Source: Desulfobacterales bacterium HSG17 (GTDB taxonomy: Bacteria; Desulfobacterota; Desulfobacteria; Desulfobacterales; Desulfococcaceae). From it: 6,063 nt of DNA. The stretch spans positions 1 to 6,063 of the forward strand of contig JAUCGD010000203.1 in assembly GCA_030377945.1 (NCBI GenBank), written 5' to 3'. The translations under genes and the position numbers were made by a program. Below are positions 1 to 6,063 of this stretch, one piece after another; the stretch's first letter is position 1, and each line of letters begins with the position of its first letter. The notes under the pieces were generated by a model. The model saw only the letters and a program-made list of their open reading frames with translations, made no database searches and was not told the origin of the DNA.

Positions 1-2
1 AT

Positions 3-950
3 GTGAAGCCTTTGGAAGCCAAACAAGATGCCCAGTATAAAATTTTTGCTGTGATGAGTTATCATGCCGAATACCAGTGACAGCAGCAACTCAAGGAAGG
101 AATTGAGGGGGTGTTGGGAAATATCTGTGATGTGCGATATTTTGACCTTGACACAAAACGCAATCCTGCGGAAGGCCTTAAAAAAGCGGAAGAGGCATAT
201 GCTATTTATAAGACATGGCAGCCGGATGGGGTAATAGCAGCTGATGACAATGCCCAGTCAATGTTTGTCGTCCCGTATTTGAAGGACAAGGTTTCAACAC
301 CGGTCATTTTCTGTGGAGTAAATGCTGATCCCCGAAAGTACGGCTATCCTGCCACTAATGTTTCAGGCATTCTGGAACGCCATCACTTGCGAGAGTCTCT
401 GATGCTTGTCAAACAAATGGTTCCTTCCATAAAAAAGATTGGTATAATCGCTGCAAACAGCCCCTCCAATATTGGTATGATAAATACGATTAAAGATGAG
501 TTGCACACTTATCCTGTCCAGTCCTTAGAATATCGGGTAGCAGATTCATTTGTTGAAGCCGTTCAGATGACCAAAGATCTTAGAAATCTGACGGATGCGC
601 TTCATATCATGGGGATTGAGGGCTTGATTGATGACAAAGACAAGAGATTATCAGCTGCTGAGTCATTGCCGGTTATTGCTGAAATTTACAGTAAACCGAC
701 CATAGGTGTTGTTCGATATGAGGTTGAGGCCGGTGCTTTATGCGCCGTCATCCATCAGGGTCAGGAGCAGGGAGGAACTGCTGCCCGAATGATTCTTGAT
801 GCAATGCATGGCAAACCAATATCAAAATTACCTATAACCAGAAACAAGCACGGACAGTCGATCATTAATGTAACAGTTTTGAAAAAACTGAATATCTCCC
901 CAAGTTCTTCAATACTCAAGAATACTATCCTGGTCGAGACCGAAAAATAA
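3..950 (+). pseudogene. ABC-type substrate-binding protein (ABC_sub_bind/TrpX-like), 5'-partial, interrupted by in-frame TGA
   Basis: The frame is open from the left edge (VKPLEAKQDAQYKIFAVMSYHAEYQ), hits TGA at 78-80, then continues in the same frame (QQQLKEGIEGVLG...) to TAA at 948-950. About 315 codons are visible, so only the start codon and an export signal of some 20-30 residues should be missing. The order of elements fits the periplasmic ABC_sub_bind family (PF04392): an early MSYH segment, a D-G-V-I-A-A-D-D-N block, V-I-F-C-G-V-N-A-D-P, N-V-S-G-I-L-E, K-K-I-G-I-I, and a late G-A-L-C-A-V segment. Family members bind small ligands in the periplasm. No transporter permease or ATPase is visible; the next gene is a sensor kinase, so a ligand-sensing role is inferred. 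Translation could restart at GTG 111, which has AAGGAAGG at 93-100 upstream, but that 279-residue product would lack an export signal. TGA may be a nonsense mutation, a sequencing error or a recoded codon; family assignment is fairly sure. Confidence 0.75.
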
Positions 951-951
951 T

Positions 952-3897
952 ATGTTAAAAAGAGCAAAAATACCAGAGTCTATGCAGCATGACCTGTCTG
1001 CTCTGCACAGACTTAATATAGCCTCCTGGATAGTATTCATCGCATTTCTACTTTTTGCTGTAATATCGGTTGTCTCACTTCTTTATACCGGTAAGAATTT
1101 GGATAAGCTGATAGAGCGTAATCTTGTTCCTGCCATTGACAACTCGCGGATCGCACTTGACATCGGCCGATCCTTGGCGGATGTCAATTATATCTTGAGT
1201 GTTTGTAGCAATAAGGAGTTTTCCGGTAAGAGAGAGTCCAGTAATGTTCAGGATTCCTTAACGTCTCTGGCTGGAGATACAAATGATAAAGTTCTTAATG
1301 ATTCACTGGTTCAGTTCATTGACCAATTTGAATTAACTTTGGCAAATTGCCAATCTATAAGGCAGGCCAAGGAGGAAATAAATTCTGCTGAGGAGCAGCT
1401 ATTTAACACCATAAGTTCGCTTGATAACGCTATTGCCAATTTGATTATTGAAAGCAGGCTAAAAGGAAAAGACACCTCGATATTGGAACGATTACCACTG
1501 TCAATTACTAAGTTTATGCATATACAACTTCGCCTCAATTCGCTTTTTTCAAACATCGGCGATGTTTCCTATAAAAAAGAACTGGCCAAGAACCATCATA
1601 ATATTTTAACGTCTCTCGCTGATTTTGCTTTAGAAACAAGGATCTTATCTGGCTATAGTAAGGAAATAGAGGAGTACGGTAACCAGATTAAGCATTTGAT
1701 TCAGGTTTTGGTAGACCTCACAGAACAGTTTAATGCGATTACCCAGGAATTTTTCAACAGCAAACAGAAATTAAAAATTGCCCAAAAGTCCCTTCTGAAA
1801 TACCTTGAAGCCGCTGAGAGTATGTTACATGTATCATCACAGCATCGGGCAGAATCTTTGAAAAAGACTTTGAATTGGATACCGGTCATCGGCTTCCTGC
1901 TAATCAGCCTTCCTTTGGTTATTGTACTTTTTTCTGCCCAGCTGGTACGGTCTGCTTATAAATCTTTAAAAAAAACTTGGGAGAAGAGAAATAAAGCTGA
2001 GGAGAAATTGGCTAAAAGCGAAGAAAATTACCGACTGTTAATCAATAACCAAACAGATTTAGTTGTTAAAGTTGATCTTGATGGAAAATTTCAGTTCGTA
2101 AGTCCATCCTATTGTGAAATGTTTGGAATGACAGAAGAAGAGTTGCTCGGCAAAACGTTCATGCCTCTCGTTCATAAGGATGATCGAGAAAGTACAACAA
2201 AAGCTATGGAAGCTCTTTTTCAACCACCATATAATGCTTACATACAACAAAGAGCCATGACAAAGGATGGATGGAAATGGCTTTCTTGGGTGGATACAGC
2301 TGTGCTGGATAATAATAAGAATGTTATTGCCATCATAGGAGTCGGAAGAGATATCACCCAGCGTAAGATGATTGAAAAGTCATTGAGAGAAAAAGAACAG
2401 CACTACCGCGAATTGTTTGACCAGGCGAACGAAGGTCTCCTTGTGATGACGATTGACGGGCAGATAGTTGATGCTAACAAAGCTTTTGCAGATATGCATG
2501 GTTACCCCCTTGATGAAATAAAGAATATTAACATCAGGGATATTGATGTTCTCAGAGAAAATACTCTGGAGGATAGGGCTGATATTATCAATAGAATTCA
2601 GAACGGGGAAGTTACCCGTTTCGAAGTTGAACACTACCATAAAGATGGGCACATATTATCTCTTAACGTGACAACAAGTTTAATCTATTTAGGCGATACC
2701 GCCTATTTTCTAGCATTCCATCAAGATGTTACAGAACAAAAACAAATATCCGCCAATCTTCAGCAATCCCAGAAGATGGAATCCATTGGTACACTTGCAG
2801 GTGGTATAGCTCATGATATTAATAACATTCTTTTTCCTATTTTAGGTCATTCAGAGATGATGATTGAAGATATCCCTGAAGACAGCCCATTCCGAAATGA
2901 TCTGAATCAAATATATAATGCAGCCTTGAGAGCAAGTGAACTTGTAAAACAAATTCTTACATTCTCACGCCAAAAAGATGGTGAATTAAAACTGATGAAA
3001 ATGCAACCTATTATCAAAGAAGCATTAAAACTTATCAGGTCTACAATCCCCACAACAATCGATATTAAACAGAATCTACAATCCGACTGTGGTCCCATCA
3101 AAGCTGATCCAACCCAAATCCATCAAATTGTAATGAACCTTGCAACCAATGCCTACCATGCCATGGAAGGAACTGGTGGAGAATTGAATGTAAGATTAAA
3201 CGAAGTTGAATTTGGAAAAACTGATTTATTTGATTCAGATCTGACTCCTGGAAGTTATGCCTGTCTTACTGTAGCGGACACAGGTGCAGGAATGGATAAA
3301 AATTTACAAGAAAAAATCTTTGATCCATTTTTTACAACCAAAGAAAAAGGTAAGGGCACAGGCATGGGACTGTCAGTGATACACGGTATTGTTAAATCCA
3401 TGGGCGGTACAATTCATGTATACAGCAAGCCTGGGAAAGGAACTGAATTTCATGTCTATCTACCTTTGGTTGAAAACCTTTCTGAAAAACAAAATATCCA
3501 CCAACCACAAGAATCAATCCTGGGAGGTATTGAACACATTTTGCTCGTGGATGATGAAGATATTGTAGTTACAGTAGTAAAACAAATGCTGGAACGTTTG
3601 GGATATCAGGTTACATCATATACCAGTAGTATTGATGCACTTGAAGCTTTCCGTGCATCATTTGATATATTTGATATAGTAATTACTGATATGCAAATGC
3701 CTAATATGTCTGGTGACAAACTATCATTTGAACTGACTAAAATTCGTCCTGATATTCCTATATTGCTTTGTACTGGATTCAGTGAAACTATGTCTGACGA
3801 AAAGGCAACATCTTTGGGTATTAATGGTTTTCTACTGAAACCAATTGTGATAAACGATCTTTCTCATAAAATACGTGAAGTTCTGGATAAGAATTAA
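952..3897 (+). CDS. Membrane hybrid sensor histidine kinase (helical sensor, 2 PAS, HisKA, HATPase_c, REC)
   Basis: A 981-residue inner-membrane kinase that would autophosphorylate on His and pass the phosphate to its own receiver. Membrane segments lie at about residues 26-46 and 309-331. They bracket a ~260-residue, largely helical periplasmic domain recalling TorS-type sensors. PAS domains follow at ~354-475 and ~482-600. The HisKA H-box has H621 in AHDINN. The ATPase has N729/N733 (N-box), D776-G780 (DTGAG), F790-F794 (DPFF) and G800-G806 (GKGTGMG). The receiver (~860-980) has D867/D868, phospho-acceptor D913, T941 and K963. All key residues are present, so it should be active. It begins one base after the stop of the binding-protein gene with no clear Shine-Dalgarno (nearest GAGA at 936-939), suggesting translational coupling. 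ATG 952 is chosen for this reason; M11 (982) is an alternative. With no HPt domain or second regulator here, the final output is unknown. The signal is probably delivered by the neighbouring binding protein (inference). Confidence 0.95.
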   Translation: MLKRAKIPESMQHDLSALHRLNIASWIVFIAFLLFAVISVVSLLYTGKNLDKLIERNLVPAIDNSRIALDIGRSLADVNYILSVCSNKEFSGKRESSNVQDSLTSLAGDTNDKVLNDSLVQFIDQFELTLANCQSIRQAKEEINSAEEQLFNTISSLDNAIANLIIESRLKGKDTSILERLPLSITKFMHIQLRLNSLFSNIGDVSYKKELAKNHHNILTSLADFALETRILSGYSKEIEEYGNQIKHLIQVLVDLTEQFNAITQEFFNSKQKLKIAQKSLLKYLEAAESMLHVSSQHRAESLKKTLNWIPVIGFLLISLPLVIVLFSAQLVRSAYKSLKKTWEKRNKAEEKLAKSEENYRLLINNQTDLVVKVDLDGKFQFVSPSYCEMFGMTEEELLGKTFMPLVHKDDRESTTKAMEALFQPPYNAYIQQRAMTKDGWKWLSWVDTAVLDNNKNVIAIIGVGRDITQRKMIEKSLREKEQHYRELFDQANEGLLVMTIDGQIVDANKAFADMHGYPLDEIKNINIRDIDVLRENTLEDRADIINRIQNGEVTRFEVEHYHKDGHILSLNVTTSLIYLGDTAYFLAFHQDVTEQKQISANLQQSQKMESIGTLAGGIAHDINNILFPILGHSEMMIEDIPEDSPFRNDLNQIYNAALRASELVKQILTFSRQKDGELKLMKMQPIIKEALKLIRSTIPTTIDIKQNLQSDCGPIKADPTQIHQIVMNLATNAYHAMEGTGGELNVRLNEVEFGKTDLFDSDLTPGSYACLTVADTGAGMDKNLQEKIFDPFFTTKEKGKGTGMGLSVIHGIVKSMGGTIHVYSKPGKGTEFHVYLPLVENLSEKQNIHQPQESILGGIEHILLVDDEDIVVTVVKQMLERLGYQVTSYTSSIDALEAFRASFDIFDIVITDMQMPNMSGDKLSFELTKIRPDIPILLCTGFSETMSDEKATSLGINGFLLKPIVINDLSHKIREVLDKN

Positions 3898-4053
3898 TCC
3901 TGAAAAGGATAAACTATTGATTCTATATGTTGTGGTTGGGATAAATGATATTTTGCTATTGGGCATTAAACTGATATGGTTGACACTTGTCAATAGAGAA
4001 TATGAATCCCCGCCTCTTTTTTTAACCGCTAAAATTCAAGAAGATCTTACTCA
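3898..4053. other. Intergenic stretch after the kinase gene, no supported gene
   Basis: No reading frame here looks like a protein. A small hairpin (ATCCT, GAAA loop, AGGAT; 3897-3910) sits on the kinase stop codon but has no T-tract after it, so it is not a convincing terminator. A near-perfect palindrome TTGACACTTGTCAA lies at 3980-3993, and its first half is also a consensus -35 hexamer. The best -10-like partner (TATGAA, 4001-4006) is only 15 bases away, so a promoter is weak. A T-rich run follows at about 4016-4023 with no stem before it. Confidence 0.5.
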
Positions 4054-4255
4054 TTTTAAATTTTATTGTCAGGGACGGTATCATCAAGTATCGACGGTTG
4101 ATCAGTCTGATATACGCGGATTGGCTACCGCATGAATTGGCTTCGTCGTGGAGCTGCCCTTATCTATAGTCGGGAGTTTCAGCAATAGTACCTATTCCCA
4201 TAGTTTAAACTGGGGTTCTCCAACCGTGATAGCGTCCCTGCAATAAAATCAAAAA
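4054..4255. repeat. MITE-like element with ~25-bp imperfect terminal inverted repeats
   Basis: Two ends face each other. ATTTTATTG (4060-4068) pairs with CAATAAAAT (4241-4249). CAGGGACG (4070-4077) pairs with CGTCCCTG (4233-4240). TATC (4079-4082) pairs with GATA (4228-4231). After an 11-base insertion on the left, ACGGTTG (4094-4100) pairs with CAACCGT (4221-4227). A weaker T-run/A-run match carries the repeat out to about 4054 and 4255. The interior (~120 bp) has no significant open frame but can fold locally (AATAG/CTATT around 4185-4197). Size, ends and lack of coding fit a non-autonomous miniature element. No clear target-site duplication is visible, and a large structured intergenic repeat of another kind is possible. 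The mobilising transposase family is not identified. Confidence 0.55.
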
Positions 4256-4334
4256 CTTATGTGGTTATTTTCTATTTATTTCCTCTTGGTTCCCAAACGA
4301 TTTAATGCTAACAAACAGTATCTGACAAAACGGA

Positions 4335-4448
4335 GGTAAGCTCTGCTGGGGAGCAACTTACCAAGGGATAGCCAGATGCAGGCAGCATTAAATAATGCTC
4401 ACGGAGAAGCTGGCATAATCGCTGGCTTCTCTGGGTATTATTTAAGCT
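4335..4448 (-). ncRNA. Candidate bridge RNA of the IS110/IS1111 element
   Basis: This tract lies just downstream of the transposase gene and is unusually structured. Hairpin one pairs GGTAAG (4335-4340) with CTTACC (4357-4362) and contains an inner TGCT/AGCA stem (4344-4347 with 4352-4355) around a GGGG loop. Hairpin two pairs TTAAATAAT (4388-4396) with ATTATTTAA (4437-4445), extended by AGC/GCT (4384-4386 with 4446-4448) across a bulge. Inside it GAGAAGC (4404-4410) pairs with GCTTCTC (4425-4431). The two stems are separated by an internal loop (ACCCA against CGTGAGC on the minus strand). Stems with internal loops are how IS110 bridge RNAs present their guide sequences for target and donor DNA. 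In IS1111-type elements the RNA comes from the end downstream of the transposase. The RNA identity, limits and strand are inferred; only the stems are seen directly. Confidence 0.35.
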
Positions 4449-4503
4449 TTCCTGCCCATGCCTTATAAAACCCACACTGGAAGAGCTAAGCGATTCCTTT
4501 GTT

Positions 4504-5612
4504 TTATGCAGTTTTAGGAATTGCATGCGCAATAGCCCACATAAAGCCTGCCAATTCTCTGGCAATAGCTGTTTTTACAAGATTTGAATTTTTACCCCTA
4601 AATACCAGCCGTTTATATCTGCCACACAGTCTTACCTGGGCTTGCCAGGCAGTTTTACAAACTTCTTGTGGTAAACCTTCATTGCGCTTTGCAATGGCTC
4701 GGCTTTTCCTGGCAGGTAGCCTATATGCTTGAGCGGCCTCAACAAGTGCACGACGTACATGTCCATTCCCAGTTTTAGTAATTTTGCCCGGTCTTTTTTT
4801 ATCTCCACTATTATGCTGTGAGGGCACAAGACCCAGATACGCCATTAATTTTGAAGGAGACTCAAACCGAGTAAGATCTCCTAATTCTGATACTACAACA
4901 GTTGAAACGATCTGTGATACTCCGCGCAATGATTGCAGTGACATGTTAAGAGTATTTAACTGAGTTTGTCCTGATAATTGCCTGATTAGTTCTGAAATAC
5001 GTTCCACGCGTTTTTTACCGTCTTGGACCATATCAATATATTCTTGTAACGTTATTTGTTGCGCCGGATGTGACATTGATATATCAGCAAGCCAATTGAA
5101 ATATGCTTACTCCATTTCGACTTGCCGGAGAAACAAATATGATGTCTCAACAAGAAAGCACTTAATTGTTGTTTGGCTCTTTTGAGCGCATTAACACAAT
5201 CTTCACGAGCTCGGACCAGATCCCGGAGTGCTTCATCTTCCATGGAGGGGACATAAACGGGTGTTAACTCATCGGCCCTATGCAGCCTTGCCAGAGTTTC
5301 TGCATCTCTTCGGTCAGTTTTAATCCTGTTGCCACTTTTTTTGGGTATCAGAGAAGGAGCGATCACAACACAATTGATGCATTTATCTTTTAGGCTGCGG
5401 TATATGTTATATCCACAAGGACCGGCTTCATAGACGCACCTTAACTCTGAATTCTGTGAAATTTGTTTGCGTAAAAATTTGTGTAATTGATCCATATCGT
5501 TGTTGATGACACCGTAAAAGTTAACTTTCCTTTTTTGTCCGTCTTCTGCAATTGCAATGCTAATAGAATTTTTGTGGACATCCAATCCAATATACTTTAC
5601 TATTTTTTTCAT
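4504..5612 (-). pseudogene. IS110-family transposase (DEDD + Transposase_20), frameshifted
   Basis: The recombinase of the element, read from ATG at 5612-5610 to TAA at 4506-4504. A good Shine-Dalgarno (GGGAGG, 5624-5619) precedes the start. The first frame gives 169 sensible residues ending ...SGKSKWSK, then runs into 17 unrelated residues and a stop at 5052. The family sequence resumes in the neighbouring frame (AYFNWLADISMSHPAQQ...) from about 5105 and continues for 200 residues. One missing G between 5106 and 5105 explains the break. Restored, the protein has ~369 residues, normal for the family. The N-terminal RuvC-like DEDD domain shows D11 (GLDVHK), E62 (YEAGPCGY), D100 and D103 (KTDRRDAE). 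The C-terminal Transposase_20 domain shows LRGVSQI, YLGLVPSQHNSG and GKITKTGNGHVRRALVEAA, with the likely nucleophile serine in HNSG (about residue 269). No slippery heptamer is visible at the break, so a disabling mutation or sequencing error is likelier than programmed frameshifting. Confidence 0.88.
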
Positions 5613-5690
5613 GACCTGCCTCCCTTTTGTTTATGGCTCTGAATTGTAGTACTTCTGCAATTTAACCCACGTTTACAAAAAAGGCAGGTC
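5613..5690 (-). promoter_or_regulatory. Long-range inverted repeat masking the transposase ribosome-binding site
   Basis: GACCTGCCT (5613-5621) is perfectly complementary to AGGCAGGTC (5682-5690). After a small asymmetric internal loop, TTTTGT (5625-5630) pairs with ACAAAA (5675-5680). The resulting ~15-bp helix closes a 44-base loop. In the minus-strand transcript one arm abuts the transposase ATG, pairs with part of the GGGAGG Shine-Dalgarno and leaves the rest in the internal loop. Transcripts that begin outside the element would include both arms and could be translated poorly, whereas those starting inside the loop would escape. This matches the known logic of insertion sequences that block read-through expression, but the role here is inferred. 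A TACAAT -10-like hexamer lies inside the loop (5648-5643), without a clear -35. Confidence 0.5.
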
Positions 5691-5710
5691 TTTTTACGTG
5701 GCAACCATAA

Positions 5711-5974
5711 TATCTATATCGGACATATCTTCGGGGCTTTTTAAAATATCTATATCAACAAGGTCATATCAGGAAGAATCTTGCATCTTTAGTAGTTGGC
5801 CCTCATGAATTTGTACGATCAATACCTCCTAAATTTTTACGTCCGGAAGAAGTCCAAAAATTGTTTAACAGTCTTGATCTTTCTGTAATTAAAGATCTTC
5901 GAACCTATGCAATTATTCATCTGGCTTACTTTCTGGGACTTCGTCCAAAAGAAATCACACTAACCCTACAACGC
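5711..5974 (+). pseudogene. Tyrosine recombinase/integrase fragment, truncated at both ends
   Basis: The plus-strand frame starting TAT at 5711 reads YLYRTYLRGFLKYLYQQGHI, then RKNLASLVVGPHEF, PPKFLRPEEVQKLFNSLD and KDLRTYAIIHLAYFLGLRPKEITL. This is the end of a SAM-like core-binding domain followed by the first helices of a phage-integrase-type catalytic domain. The R in LGLRPKE is the expected first catalytic arginine. The later catalytic residues (Lys, His-x-x-Arg, His, Tyr) are missing. A stop at 5708-5710 and the end of the insertion sequence cut off the front. After about 5970 the frame stays open but no longer resembles an integrase (RYLYYKLFDLLGYMCH...). About 88 residues of an expected ~300 or more remain, and no start codon or ribosome site is visible. 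It is a relic of an integrase, probably broken by two separate insertions. The 3' limit is approximate. Confidence 0.72.
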
Positions 5975-6020
5975 TACTTATATTATAAATTGTTTGACTT
6001 ACTTGGTTATATGTGTCATC

Positions 6021-6056
6021 TTCTGAATAAACCATTCAGAAAGGAGACATGCCATG
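6021..6056 (+). promoter_or_regulatory. Hairpin plus Shine-Dalgarno and start codon of an unidentified gene at the right edge
   Basis: TTCTGAAT (6021-6028) and ATTCAGAA (6034-6041) form a perfect 8-bp stem with a five-base loop. It is immediately followed by a strong Shine-Dalgarno AAGGAG (6041-6046). ATG at 6054-6056 sits seven bases after it (MLP...), and ATG 6049 is too close. The gene itself lies outside the window. The site begins soon after the integrase relic loses its similarity, so it may be the leading end of another insertion element whose transposase starts here. A TTGACT hexamer at 5994-5999 has no well-spaced -10. Family unknown. Confidence 0.4.
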
Positions 6057-6063
6057 CTACCAA

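Larger units (their letters stand above)
4287..5707 (-). mobile_element. IS110-family insertion sequence, IS1111-like layout, ends tentative
   Basis: The element is defined by its transposase gene (4504-5612, minus strand) and non-coding flanks: about 215 bases downstream of the gene and about 95 upstream. A long non-coding tract on the 3' side of the gene is the layout of the IS1111 group within IS110. Possible subterminal inverted repeats are TGGTTCCCA at 4287-4295 and the complement of TGGCAACCA at 5699-5707 (8 of 9 match). Such a match could arise by chance, so the ends may be off by tens of bases. The right end abuts a recombinase fragment that becomes open at 5711, which supports a boundary near there. 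IS110 elements normally make no target duplication. The copy is probably immobile by itself because the transposase frame is broken. Confidence 0.6.

Noticed and set aside
78..116. Selenocysteine insertion at the TGA
   Set aside because: The downstream hairpin is short with a GGAAGGAA loop lacking the G-U features of bacterial SECIS elements, and neighbouring residues fit a Trp rather than a redox-site context.
3897..3910. Rho-independent terminator after the kinase gene
   Set aside because: Only five base pairs with a GAAA loop and no following T-tract.
3875..4135. 86-codon plus-strand open frame after the kinase
   Set aside because: It overlaps the kinase 3' end, has no family resemblance, and its last part lies in the MITE-like inverted repeat. 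It is most likely chance.
4200..4220. AGTTTAAACT palindrome as an operator
   Set aside because: A short palindrome inside the MITE-like element with no gene to regulate nearby.
4308..4565. 85-codon minus-strand open frame downstream of the transposase
   Set aside because: It overlaps the transposase 3' end in another frame and covers the structured non-coding tract; no protein-like features.
4499..4732. 77-codon plus-strand open frame
   Set aside because: Antisense to the conserved Transposase_20 domain; shadow frame.
5100..5112. Programmed -1 frameshift in the transposase
   Set aside because: The bases at the break (AGTAAGCAT on the minus strand) do not form a slippery heptamer, and the IS110 family normally encodes its transposase in one frame.
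5613..5695. Plus-strand terminator from the inverted repeat ending in TTTTT
   Set aside because: The loop is over 40 bases and the arms frame the transposase ribosome-binding site, so a translational role on the minus strand fits better.

Overview
The window reads as a chromosomal signalling operon on the left running into mobile-element debris on the right. Base composition is moderately AT-rich. The protein style (a substrate-binding protein paired with a PAS-rich hybrid kinase, and the type of IS110 transposase) resembles sulfate-reducing Desulfobacterota such as Desulfobacterales. That placement is an inference from family resemblance, because no taxonomic marker gene is present.

Positions 1-3897 hold two co-directional genes separated by one base. 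The first is a periplasmic ABC-type substrate-binding protein (ABC_sub_bind/TrpX-like). It enters from the left edge and is broken by an in-frame TGA at 78-80, where a tryptophan codon would fit. The second is a complete 981-residue membrane hybrid histidine kinase with a helical periplasmic sensor, two PAS domains, HisKA, HATPase_c and a C-terminal receiver. The pair looks like a binding-protein/sensor-kinase system similar in layout to TorT-TorS: the periplasmic protein would bind a small ligand and the kinase would transduce the signal.

Positions 3898-4286 contain no convincing gene. They include a 14-bp palindrome and a ~200-bp MITE-like element (about 4054-4255) with ~25-bp imperfect terminal inverted repeats. 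Positions ~4287-5707 are an IS110-family insertion sequence on the minus strand. Its transposase (4504-5612) is full length (~369 residues) but split by a one-base deletion near 5105/5106. A structured non-coding tract of ~200 nt lies downstream of the transposase gene and is a candidate bridge RNA, an IS1111-like layout. A long inverted repeat just upstream of the transposase start would hide its ribosome-binding site.

From 5711 to about 5970 there is a plus-strand fragment of a tyrosine recombinase, covering the end of the core-binding domain and the start of the catalytic domain with the first catalytic arginine. It lacks both ends. After ~5970 the similarity stops abruptly. The last bases carry a perfect 8-bp-arm hairpin, a strong Shine-Dalgarno and an ATG, probably the front of another gene or a second insertion element. 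I found no wholly new system. The best leads are the interrupted sensor protein, the MITE-like repeat and the candidate bridge RNA.
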